Shown here: piece by piece, positions 32,870 to 42,500 of the stretch
How the letters are laid out: each line of letters starts with the position of its first letter
Numbering within the stretch: position 1 is the stretch's first letter
Assembly (NCBI GenBank): GCA_009746045.1
Contig: RPFO01000448.1
Span: forward strand, 4,735,891-4,778,390
DNA: 42,500 bases
Direction: 5' to 3'
From: Mesostigma viride
Lineage: Eukaryota; Streptophyta; Mesostigmatophyceae; Mesostigmatales; Mesostigmataceae
Made by a program: the position numbers and the translations under genes
The notes under the pieces: model-generated
The model's input: the letters and a program-made list of their open reading frames with translations, nothing else
The model's database searches: none
What the model was told of the DNA's origin: nothing

Positions 32870-34515
32870 CGCAGGGGGCGACCACATCTTGTGGTTGATC
32901 ATCAGGTCCCCACCCCTCCACGTACACCTTGGGCTTAGAAATGGGGCTCCTGCTTGTGCATGGCGCAGAGGTATTCAGGCCGGCCACAGGTTGCGCCGCT
33001 GCTGCTGCTGAGCGAAGGTCATGATCAGGTTGTCGTCGGGCAGCGTCCAGGTGAGGTCGTGCACAACCTCTTGCAACGAGAGCTAGGAACCGCTGCTTGT
33101 CCTCAGGGGAGGGGAAGGTGAGAAGGACTGGTGGGGGAGCCGCCTTGTCCCGTGACTGGGGAAGGCTGTGGCACCCACGAAGTTCTACCTCACCTACCAG
33201 CCAGGCCCATGCATGAGGGTAAGGAGCTGGTTCTTGAGCTCGTCGGCAAGGGAGGTTGACGTCTCACCTGGCTTCTGGGGGAAACGACGCAGCACCACTC
33301 GGCACTCACGGCGAGCGCGGTCGGTGGCCTCCCGTACGTTGTGTGGCCTGGCGGTGGTCCTCCAGCTCCTGGAGCTTCGTGGCGATGGCGTCATGCAGTG
33401 GTTGAGGCGGTTGGTTGCTGTCCGCAGCAGGTTCGCGTAATTAGAGAGCGGCCGGCAGGAGGTCGCCGGCCAGCATCCTGCCGGGGCGGCTGGGATGCGA
33501 TGGTGGCTGTCTGCTCCGCTATCTTTGGGGCCTGTGTGGCCAGGGCCTCGGTGTGGGCGGTGATGGCTTCAAGCTTCTTCATGTCAGAGCACGCCGCACT
33601 TGCCCTCCACCTGGTTAAGGCGATCGAGAGTTAAGTGCAGTGTGTGTTTCCGATGCCTGCGCCGCGGTGTGTAGCGCCGTGAACTGAGGTTCAGAGCTTG
33701 TGGACGACCCTGGTTTCCACATATTGGAGACCCGGGCCTCCACCGTGTTGAGCGTGATGTTCAGCGGTGTCATCTCGATCTCGGCCGCCAGCGGCCATGC
33801 AGGTCACGCGTGCTCCTCCAGCATATGCACTGCGCGGATGTCATCCTTGCAGAGGGAGGGAGCCGATGCATGGGGCTGCCGGCTGCGCGGGGGCTGGGGT
33901 GCTGAGCGCTCTGGCGATGTACGTCGCGTAGGCTTCGCTGGTAGTAGCTGGTCAAGATAAACAGACGTTGTCGTGGTTCGTCATAAGCGTAGAGCCATGC
34001 AGCTAGGACGTGTCGCGGTAGTCGATGGCCGCCCCCCTCTTAATTCGGGGCCACAAAGAGCTTCCGTTCCTGTGCGAGGAACTGGAGGACCTCGTCGCAT
34101 TCCTGCGGGGACAACCCTTGCCACTCGAGGAGTGAGAACATGCGCTGTACCTTGCCGGGCGAGAAGTGGCTCCATTTTGCGATCGTGGCATCGTTTCTTG
34201 GGCTCAGGGGAGGCGCTTGGCGATGGGTTTGCTGGCGATCGATGCGTTGGTGGGCCAACACGGCTGGGCAAGGACGCGATGGCAAGTGGGTTGGGTTGGG
34301 AGCCGGAAAGCTCCTTTTCCAAACCTCGTTTTGCTTTTGGAGCCGTCATAGCTGCTTGTCACGTGCGTAACTTTTTGGATACTGTGTTTCAGCAGTGACC
34401 GAATATATCGGCAAGTGGGTCTTAAAATGGCGCATCGAATGCAAGTGATCTGACTGATTTTGGGGCTCAGTCAGACGCAAAAGATCTGAGCGCTCCGCCG
34501 TCAGCCATACCGCCG
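32870..34515 (-). pseudogene. Decayed LINE ORF1 copy
   Basis: Scattered minus frames follow ORF1 order: the 5' leader with ctccgccgtcagccat (34.5 kb), GLSPQECDEVLQFLAQERKL (compare [16 protein letters not shown] in the 24-kb copy), EAITAHTEALATQAPKIAEQ, CRVVLRRFPQKPGETSTSLA, ADELKNQLLTLM, and a C-terminal PKVYVEGW region near 32,900. Many frameshifts and stops. Confidence 0.65.
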
Positions 34516-34559
34516 TCAGCCATTTTCGTCGCATGCGTTCAATGGAAGACGCAAGCAAG

Positions 34560-35215
34560 ATGTCCTACGAATGCATTATCCTACGCTGCCCGGGTTATGA
34601 TCTCGTCTGTAATGCATATGCGTGGTACGTATACCCCGTTATACAACGACTCTAATGACCTATATGTGGAAAACCCTACATAAATTCAGGACCTGTCGGA
34701 GCATCCTGCATAAACCATGCCGTCCAGCCTGTCCGTGAGCGACCATGCCTCGGCGCCATAGGTTCACGAGCACCGGGTGAGGACCAGGCTCTTCAATTAA
34801 TTGAAGAGGCTGCACTCGCTTGCGGGCCTCGATCACCCAGGTCCTTCGAGTGCCATGCAGTAGGTTGAGCGAACGGAGCCTGGCCCATGCCAGGCCGATG
34901 CGGGTGACCACATCGTCGGCGGTACGTGTCGGGGAGCATGCTCCCCAGCCTAGTTCGAAGCGATCACGGAACGGGACCTCCGTCCCGTCTAGCAGCCGTG
35001 GCTTTGGCGGGTAACTGGTAGCCCCAAGTGCTCACCATCGCCTCAGTTTTGACACTAATCTGAAACCCATGCACCGCCCGCGCCTCCAGCTAGCCCAGAT
35101 GGAGCAGTCCAGCGCCAGGTCTGAATGCGCTCGATGAGGCCGGTGGACGTATCATCCGCATAAATCAGGTTTAACAGGCGGTAACCATGGGGCGGCCATA
35201 TGTAGGGCGCGCCGT
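34560..35215 (-). pseudogene. LINE reverse transcriptase fragment with YADD box
   Basis: On minus: GYRLLNLIYADDTSTGLIER, the RT palm motif C with YADD at 35151-35162, then frameshifted SVKTEAMV, a FRDRF-like block, RIGLAWARLRSLNLL and RMLRQVLNLC, parallel to the ORF2 fragment at 15.6-16.05 kb. Its 3' edge lies almost directly on the 5' leader of the ORF1 copy at 34.5 kb. Confidence 0.7.
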
Positions 35216-35229
35216 CCCTCCTAGCTCGT

Positions 35230-35330
35230 TACACATGTACAGGGGTTGAAGGCTCCTTTACTCTGTATATAGCTACCATGCACGGGATGCAGTCACGTGC
35301 TTATTGGTTAGTTAATCAATTAACTGACCT
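35230..35330 (+). mobile_element. LINE 3' end remnant, plus orientation
   Basis: ggttgaaggctcctttactc, then tgcagtcacgtgcttatt and an A/T tail match the reverse complement of 23.28-23.35 kb, the 3' end of the second ORF1-only element. Confidence 0.6.
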
Positions 35331-35599
35331 AGCAACGCCATCGTCGCGCCTTTCCCTCTCAGACGACAAGTTACTCTAGTCCTCACACAACGGCGTGCCA
35401 TGGAACGCACCGCGCCCAGAAAAAGATGCATAACTGCATACTAATTGAGACAACTGCAAACGGCCACAGTTAGAATTTCATGAAAACTTAGCAAGTTTAT
35501 ACGCATTTGCCGACACGTCACCGGCCACTACGCCGGCTACGCTATAGCAATATTTGTGCTTGATATCCAGATGTGGGGCGTACGCCCCCCTCATTGGGA

Positions 35600-35700
35600 A
35601 ACGAAGGCGCCCCCCCCCCCCCCCCTCCCAGTAAATCCAGTTGTGTGCTCCCATAGGAGACACGGAGTACCAAAACCAGACTACAAGTATGAAGTACAAG
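35600..35700 (-). mobile_element. Decayed LINE 3' end next to a C-run
   Basis: tgtgctcccataggagacac followed by ggagtacc resembles the hairpin block at 14.13 kb; it is preceded by about 18 C. Weak match. Confidence 0.3.
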
Positions 35701-35789
35701 CGCCCATGATGCACTGGATACCTGGGCTACTGAAAACAATATTGCTCAGAAAGACGGGGTCAGGCCCTTTCGCCCTGAACTGGTCAGTG

Positions 35790-37924
35790 TCATTGGGTTC
35801 TCAGCGCAGCTTGGAGCATAAAGATGACAGAAGACATGGCAGCGATGGGAGGCACCCAGGCAGCCAGCACTGGGTGCATGGCCCCCGTCGCTGCCGCCCC
35901 TGCCGCCCCTGCTCCTAGAGCGTTGCACCCGAGTGCAATGGCAAGGGAAACGAGCGCGGCGGCTACCCGCTGGTCTCCGCGGCCGCCACCCCACGTGGAC
36001 ACCGCGGTGACGGTAGATGCGCCCACCTGTGCGCCAGCAGATAATGATGAAAAGTCACGGAACATCAGCGTGAGGAGAAACCAGTGAGGTGTGGCTGGGC
36101 GGGTGGTCATACCAGGCAGTACAACCCGCATGGGGAAAAATATCAGAGCCGGAATTAGTTCGGATGCGGGACTGAAAAGGCTGCCTTTGGGCTCTTACTC
36201 GACTTTTAGATGTCTGGCTCTAGGTCAGCTTTCTTTAGAGTGCATGGATACGTGCACAGGATCCATGGAAGAAGGGTGGAGTCACACAGGACGCAAGCAC
36301 ACAGTGCAAACATGTCAAGTAGCCAAGTGGGCACTGCTGCCGCCCCTCAATAATACAAGCGCGGGCAAGGCAGCTGTCTAGACATGCTGGGCCGCTACCA
36401 ATAAACAGTGGGCGGACAACGACCGGGCCTTCTGCATTACAATTTAGTTATCCATTGATTCTGCAGTGCATTGCAAGTGTGTAGGGCCACACAGGCATCA
36501 CATACTTGTTGGCGGACAAAAAGAAAGCAATGGCACCAACACAGTGCATGTGGCAGTGGCGATGGAGGCATTAGTATACTTATGGACTGACAAAAGCCAA
36601 ACCCATGGCACCCAGAAAACTGATAACCTCTAACTGCGTCAGACGAAAGCCAGTGAAGATTGCCTGTGGGATACGTCATGCAGGATTTAGAGATGAACCA
36701 TCGCCGTCAGATCAGAAAGCAACAAACGTGTAAACGCTAGCGGCCCAAATCTGAGATTCCTCGGATCACAGAAAACAAGAAAGCCCAGAAGCTACCAGCA
36801 AGGAATCGAACATAAAACCTTTGGCATGATTTCACGGCTGTGCGAGTCTCCTGATCCAAAGGCATCTCACTTAACGTTTCGAAACAGCCCAACTGCAAAA
36901 AACCTCTTTACCGGAGAGGGGTGCCAATATGTTCGATATTGCTGAATCTATAGAAGATGACGCGCCACTAGAGCTATGTGCGCAGGAGTACTACGCACGG
37001 ACTACGCATGTAAACCATATTCACATGACCACAGCGGTTACAAGGTGGGTAACTCAAAAGAGATGTCCCATGTCCCCATCCCAAAGCGAAACCGCCTTTT
37101 AAGAACTCCCCCAAACCTATAAAATCCCCTGAAGCCTGACAGTTACCCTAAGCCCGTAAGCTCCCACAAACCTGCAGGTACCTCAAAATTCAACAGACGC
37201 ACCTGACCACCCGCCGCCCCCCCCACACACACCCTGCCCCCCCACACACACACTCTGACCACCCCACCCACCCCACCCACCCCACCCACCCCACCCCACC
37301 CCACCCCACCCCACCCCACCCACCCACCCACCCCACCCCACCCACCCCACCCACCCCACCCCACCCACCCCACCACCCACCCCACCCCCCCCACCCACCC
37401 CACCCCACCCCACCCCACCCCCACCCCCCACCCACCCCACCCCCGCCCCGCCCCGTCCCACCCCCCCCCCCGCCCGCCCCGCCCCGCCCCGCCCCGCCCC
37501 GCCCCCCGCCCCGCCCCGCCCCGCCCCGCCCCGCCCCGCCCCGCCCCCCCCCGCCCCGCCCCGCCCGCGCCCGCCCCGCCCCGCCCCGCCCCGCCCGCCC
37601 CGCCCCGCCCGCCCCGCCCCGCCCCGCCCCGCCCCGCCCCGCCCCGCCCCGCCCACCCCCCACCCCCCCACCCACCCCACCTACCCCTGCAGCTCCCCCT
37701 ACACCGATTGACAACATACCAGCGTGTACGCAAGGCACACCGCGACCATGGCGTCGCGGGATGCCAGACTAAACAGGGTACTCCGGAGCGCCTGGGACAG
37801 GGATGCCACATCAGCATCATCGCGCACGCCAACACCCGTGCTATCCACGCTGTCGCTAGAGCCGCTGCCAACATCACCGTCACCACCGCCACCCCCCATG
37901 CTTCTGCTGTTGCTGCTGCTGTCG

Positions 37925-37960
<36 letters not shown>

Positions 37961-40900
37961 CCTCCTCCACTACTACTGGTGATGCTACCACTGCTACTGC
38001 CTGCTATTGTACTTCCAGCAGGCTGCTCTAGTGTGGAACGTTCCCGTGCAGCTGCCTTGGCATCCTTGCCACCTTGGGCCAAGTCTGACGTCATTCTGGA
38101 CAGGATTGCAGCTGGGCGTGCGGCTGCCTGGGTGGTCGTCGCCCCCTGGTGCTGCCGTAGTCGCTGGCGCAGGTCGCGGATGTGGGCGCGCGCCAGCTGG
38201 CGCGGCATTTCGCTCGTGTCCACCGTGGACGAGTAGCTGCGCGTGGTGGCCACGTTGCTCATGGGGACCTCGAGCTCCGCCAGCTGGAAGGGCGGGGGGA
38301 GGGAGGATCATTGGAAAGGTAAGGCCAAGGGTGAGGAGCAGGGGGAAGACAAGGGGGAAAGTAAGGGGGGAAGCAAGGGGAGAGGCGAGGGGAAGGCGAG
38401 GGGGGGCAACAAAGGAGGATACATAAGGACTAGGGGGAAGAAAAAGGGAGCGTTTGGCTCCGCCAGCTGGCCGAAATGGATTGAGGGAGAATGTACCCAT
38501 GGACAGGGGAACCGAGGGCCACAGGGGAATAAAAGGCGGTTATATAAGACGTCCGCATTTGATCCGCATCTCGGGATAAGTTACGGACAGCATGCTTTAA
38601 GTCTTCTATATTTAGAATGAGAAGAATGTGTGCTACATGTAGCGCGAGAAGGATGCCTTGGAAGGGGCGGCATCCCCTTGTGTTGCATGCTCCAGAACAT
38701 ACGCACATCTCCATGACCTGGTTGTCCTAATGTTACAGGGTTTTCACACTCGGGTTTTTTTCGGTCGAATTTCCGTTTTGGCCGGAAAAAATTCGACGAA
38801 ACTTTTTCACACTGGGTTTTTCCGGTCCGAAACGGAAAAACGGGTCATTTCCGTAAATCCACCGTAATACCACTGAATTCCACCCCAATTGTGGCCGGGG
38901 GGGCGCCGCGCCACAAATTTATACTTGTCCGACCCAATAGGATGCGTCCACCTGGACGGTCGAAATTCCCTTCGATTGCCCAATTCTGAACATGTCTGAC
39001 CAGCCCACGGAAACAGCCGAAAAAACTTGACATTTTTTCGCAGCCCGTACAGCGTGTCAAGCCCGGCGTGTGCACGGCCCTGTTCCGGCGCATACCACTT
39101 TTGGCCGAAAGTCCGCCGAATTTCGCCAGAGCGTCCAAAGCATTCGACCGAAAAAAAAACGAGTGTGAAAACCCTGTTAGTCACTGTGGGTGGCAGTGAC
39201 GGTGTCCGTGACCATGAGGCGCCGCGTGGGCACCTTTCGATGCACAATCACCACGGGCCATGCGTACAAACCCCGCAATCCTTCAATACAATGACCGGTC
39301 TCTCAATACAGTCACTCCATACGAGGCATTCTGGGCCCGGAGGGTTTGGACCCCATGTTCTCCCACAGCCCACCGGGGCCATAGCCTCCAACCACCTGGG
39401 CAAAAGTGCCTTACCTCTGGTCCAGCCACGTTGCATGGACCATGATTCTACCCGCCTTGAGACGCGCTTTCACCCCCCTGGGCCATGTGCTCCCGTGCAT
39501 ACGGGCACACGTGCTTGCACACACCCAACAGCAAGCTCTCACCCACCTGGGCCATGTGGGTGGGGAACCCGCGGGCGCACACTTGGAGGATGGTGGCGTC
39601 GTGCAGCTGCCAGCAACGCAGGTCCCAGTTCCAATCACACGAGTCGGCCATCACGATCTGCGGGGCGAGATGGGCGACTCATTGGGCATGGTGGCCATGA
39701 ACCCACATGGCAGCATGGCAGCATGGCAGCATGGCAGCATGGCAGCATGGCAGCATGGCAGCATGGCAGCATGGCAGCATGGCAGCATGGCAGCATGGCA
39801 GCATGGCAGCATGGCAGCATGGCAGCATGGCAGCATGGCAGCATGGCAGCATGGCAGCATGGCAGCATGGCAGCATGGCAGCATGGCAGCATGGCAGCAT
39901 GGCAGCATGGCAGCATGGCAGCATGGCAGCATGGCAGCATGGCAGCATGGCAGCATGGCAGCATGGCAGCATGGCAGCATGGCAGCATGGCAGCATGGCA
40001 GCATGGCAGCATGGCAGCATGGCAGCATGGCAGCATGGCAGCATGGCAGCATGGCAGCATGGCAGCATGGCAGCATGGCAGCATGGCAGCATGGCAGCAT
40101 GGCAGCATGGCAGCATGGCAGCATGGCAGCATGGCAGCATGGCAGCATGGCAGCATGGCAGCATGGCAGCATGGCAGCATGGCAGCATGGCAGCATGGCA
40201 GCATGGCAGCATGGCAGCATGGCAGCATGGCAGCATGGCAGCATGGCAGCATGGCAGCATGGCAGCAGCATGGCAGCATGGCAGCATGGCAGCATCGCAG
40301 CATGGCAGCATGGCAGCATGGCAGCATGGCAGCATGGCAGCATGGCAGCATGGCAGCATGGCAGCATGGCAGCATGGCAGCATGGCAGCATGGCAGCATG
40401 GCAGCATGGCAGCATGGCAGCATGGCAGCATGGCAGCATGGCAGCATGGCAGCATGGCAGCATGGCAGCATGGCAGCATGGCAGCATGGCAGCATGGCAG
40501 CATGGCAGCATGGCAGCATGGCAGCATGGCAGCATGGCAGCATGGCAGCATGGCAGCATGGCAGCATGGCAGCATGGCAGCATGGCAGCATGGCAGCATG
40601 GCAGCATGGCAGCATGGCAGCATGGCAGCATGGCAGCATGGCAGCATGGCAGCATGGCAGCATGGCAGCATGGCAGCATGGCAGCATGGCAGCATGGCAG
40701 CATGGCAGCATGGCAGCATGGCAGCATGGCAGCATGGCAGCATGGCAGCATGGCAGCATGGCAGCATGGCAGCATGGCAGCATGGCAGCATGGCAGCATG
40801 GCAGCATGGCAGCATGGCAGCATGGCAGCATGGCAGCATGGCAGCATGGCAGCATGGCAGCATGGCAGCATGGCAGCATGGCAGCATGGCAGCATGGCAG

Positions 40901-42500
40901 CATGGCAGCATGGCAGCATGGCAGCATGGCAGCATGGCAGCATGGCAGCATGGCAGCATGGCAGCATGGCAGCATGGCAGCATGGCAGCATGGCAGCATG
41001 GCAGCATGGCAGCATGGCAGCATGGCAGCATGGCAGCATGGCAGCATGGCAGCATGGCAGCATGGCAGCATGGCAGCATGGCAGCATGGCAGCATGGCAG
41101 CATGGCAGCATGGCAGCATGGCAGCATGGCAGCATGGCAGCATGGCAGCATGGCAGCATGGCAGCATGGCAGCATGGCAGCATGGCAGCATGGCAGCATG
41201 GCAGCATGGCAGCATGGCAGCATGGCAGCATGGCAGCATGGCAGCATGGCAGCATGGCAGCATGGCAGCATGGCAGCATGGCAGCAGCATGGCAGCATGG
41301 CAGCATGGCAGCATGGCAGCATGGCAGCATGGCAGCATGGCAGCATGGCAGCATGGCAGCATGGCAGCATGGCAGCATGGCAGCATGGCAAGCATGGCAG
41401 CAATGGCAGCAATGGCAGCATGGCAGCATGGCAGCATGGCAGCATGGCAGCATGGCAGCATGGCAGCATGGCAGCATGGCAGCATGGCAGCATGGCAGCA
41501 TGGCAGCATGGCAGCATGGCAGCATGGCAGCATGGCAGCATGGCAGCATGGCAGCATGGCAGCATGGCAGCATGGCAGCATGGCAGCATGGCAGCATGGC
41601 AGCATGGCAGCATGGCAGCATGGCAGCATGGCAGCACGGCAGTGCGTTCAAGGGATGTAGGAATAGGCAAAAGTAGCCGGCTGCTTCCTGGATGGGAACA
41701 ACCACAGCAGGAAACGGTGGGATGCTGTAGGAAGGGAATGCTGGCAATCGACCACTGGAATCTCCGGGACCCTTTTTGCAGCCATGGCACTCGGCAGACA
41801 CACGTCTAGATGTGGTGATCCGTTGACCAGGCCCGGTACAATATTTTCAGCACACAACCGCATCTCGCTTGATCGCAGCTAGAGAGGCTTGCCCTGTGGG
41901 CGTTGCGCACTCCTGTAGTAAAGGAATGAGAGAAGAGAGTGGTTGGATACTGCTTAGGGATGCAAGGGCTATTTGCGAACTGCTCTATTTAAGGAATGAG
42001 AGAAGAGAGTGGTTGGATACTGCTTAGGGATGCAAGGGCTATCTGGAAGTCTACCACTACGTGGCAGAGCAGGAAGAACAGAGCTGCCGGATTCACAAGA
42101 AAGCGAACACAAGCGCACACCGGCCATCCATTGCATCTCCACAAAGTTATCCCAGCAAAACACCACCGCACAGAGCACGGATAACCATCTTGGCTCCACT
42201 GAGTAACCCTTTAAGAACAAACCATGTTGATGTCTACTCCGCATCTCATAAGGTAAAGTAACCACTCTACAATTCGTGCTACATGCGGGCCCTGCGATTA
42301 CCCGCGCCCGATCGTACAGACAAGGAAAATGGCCCTCACGTCCTAAGCTGTGGTTGTGCGCACTGACCCGTGCCAGCTCGCCCGTGGGTGACATCTCCAG
42401 AATCGACATTCCCCGCATGCTGCCCCGTTGGAGGCGGTCGGCATACCACAGCCGCTGCAGTGCGCTGCCCGCCACTTTCTGTGCCATGTGTGAAGCCAGG
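35790..42500 (-). CDS. LptF/LptG (YjgP/YjgQ) family permease, 3' part, four exons
   Basis: Exons on minus: 42500-42368 (5' partial), 39657-39583, 38283-37720, 36026-35790 (stop TGA). All junctions are phase 0: CGG|gtcagt, cgcag|ATC, CAA|gtgtgc, ttccag|CTG, CTG|gtatgt, cacag|GTG. The joined protein follows the family: QRLWYADRLQRGSMRGMSIL and GELAR|IVMADSCDWNWD (beta-jellyroll end), WQLHDATILQ, SEMPRQLARAHIRDLRQRL (the EM...I..L linker), then LASRDAMVAVCLAYTL|VGAST with GRGDQRVAAALVSLAIALG and HPVLAAWVPPIAAMSSVIF (last membrane helices; AAW-P is typical). In bacteria LptF/G export LPS; cyanobacterial relatives make a plastid role likely here (inference). An insertion of about 100 Ser/Gly/Asp-rich residues, encoded partly by a CTG-type repeat, splits the linker from the next helix. 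A small exon may be missing between exons 2 and 3 of this model. Confidence 0.7.
36795..36870 (-). mobile_element. tRNA-like sequence, probably a SINE head
   Basis: On minus: GATGCCTTTGGATCAGGAGAC (A-box side), which parallels gatgccctaggatccggag in the 7.6-kb SINE, and B-box GTTCGATTCC (36802-36811). The T stem does not pair, so it is not a functional tRNA. It sits in the last intron of the LptF/G-type gene. Confidence 0.35.
37212..37678. repeat. CCCCA/CCCCG pentamer-rich array
   Basis: About 470 bp: the left half has CCCCA/CCCA units, the right half CCCCG/CCCG units. It lies in the last intron of the LptF/G-type gene, so the sense RNA is GGGGC/GGGGT-rich. Gly/Trp-rich open frames on minus are artefacts. 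Confidence 0.9.
37905..37968. repeat. CTG/TTG microsatellite inside an exon
   Basis: Runs of ctg with a few variants; in the minus exon frame they encode Ser and Asn within the low-complexity insertion of the permease. Confidence 0.85.
38736..39176. mobile_element. PIF/Harbinger-type MITE, 441 bp
   Basis: Terminal inverted repeats of 35 bp with two mismatches, starting CAGGGTTTTCACACTCG and continuing T-run then CGGTCGAAT. TTA lies directly outside both ends (38733-38735 and 39177-39179), the 3-bp target duplication typical of Harbinger elements. A second partial copy of the end (ttcacactgggtttttccgg) lies inside near 38,806. No transposase. It sits in an intron of the LptF/G-type gene. Confidence 0.8.
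39707..41640. repeat. Octamer array (ATGGCAGC)n, about 240 copies
   Basis: About 1.93 kb, nearly pure. Interruptions: an extra AGC near 40264 and 41284, one ATCG variant near 40294, and a cluster (aagc, caatggcagcaatgg) near 41389-41415. As 8 and 3 are coprime and no stop arises, all plus frames read MAAWQHGS repeats and minus frames MLPCCHAA repeats. It lies wholly in an intron of the LptF/G-type gene. Confidence 0.97.
41921..42042. repeat. 52-bp direct repeat
   Basis: 41921-41972 and 41991-42042 are identical (aaggaatgagagaagagagt onward), separated by 18 bp, within the same intron. Confidence 0.9.

Noticed and set aside
36795-36870. A functional tRNA gene
   Set aside because: B-box is present but the T stem does not pair; similarity to the SINE head is closer.
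37143-37991. Gly/Trp-rich minus frames
   Set aside because: Translation of the CCCCA/CCCCG array; low complexity and located in an intron.
39707-41640. CRISPR-like array
   Set aside because: Units are contiguous 8-mers without spacers, and the genome is eukaryotic.
39027-41809. Open frames of 660-880 codons with MAAWQHGS or MLPCCHAA repeats
   Set aside because: An octamer array without stops makes every frame open; it lies in an intron between two in-phase permease exons.

Overview
The window looks like nuclear DNA of a green alga (chlorophyte or prasinophyte type; I cannot name the genus). Genes carry spliceosomal GT-AG introns, coding exons are very GC-rich, and the recognisable proteins include a Ycf49-type plastid membrane protein, a GT29 sialyltransferase-like enzyme and an LptF/LptG-type permease. 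There are no operons, ribosome binding sites, CRISPR arrays or bacterial origins. Genes are sparse; most of the 42.5 kb is transposable elements and tandem repeats.

Left part (1-9.3 kb): the 3' part of a spliced plastid-type membrane protein gene (DUF3593, then Ycf49/DUF2499, then a DUF1279-like end) on + converges on an intronless GT29 gene on -. A tRNA-derived SINE copy follows, then a three-exon gene of unknown function on - (one membrane helix) whose start codon lies 49 bp from that of a small + ORF.

Middle (9.3-19.4 kb): gene-poor. It holds a non-LTR retrotransposon piece with ORF1 but no reverse transcriptase, several LINE 3' ends that share a small hairpin and an A/T tetranucleotide tail, a LINE ORF2 C-terminal fragment, three more SINE copies (one a 55-bp fragment with a perfect 16-bp target-site duplication), and a fragment with a PD-(D/E)xK endonuclease signature.

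19,434-31,510: a 56-bp perfect inverted repeat beginning CACTA and ending TAGTG encloses 12.08 kb. One end has many 15-bp subterminal repeats, the other has degenerate relatives of them, and there is a possible 2-bp target duplication. I read this as a large CACTA (EnSpm)-like element, apparently without a transposase. It contains a broken zinc-finger-like gene, a second ORF1-only LINE, a 671-bp uninterrupted CATC array, a satellite with perfect palindromes, and 109-bp and 50-bp tandem repeats.

Right part (31.5-42.5 kb): decayed LINE ORF1 and RT pieces (with a YADD box), then the 3' half of an LptF/LptG permease gene on -. Its four exons (42,368 onward; 39,583-39,657; 37,720-38,283; 35,790-36,026) join in phase 0. 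Its introns hold a 1.93-kb octamer array of about 240 copies, a Harbinger-type MITE with a TTA duplication, and a 470-bp CCCCA/CCCCG array. The long open frames across the arrays are artefacts of repeats without stop codons.
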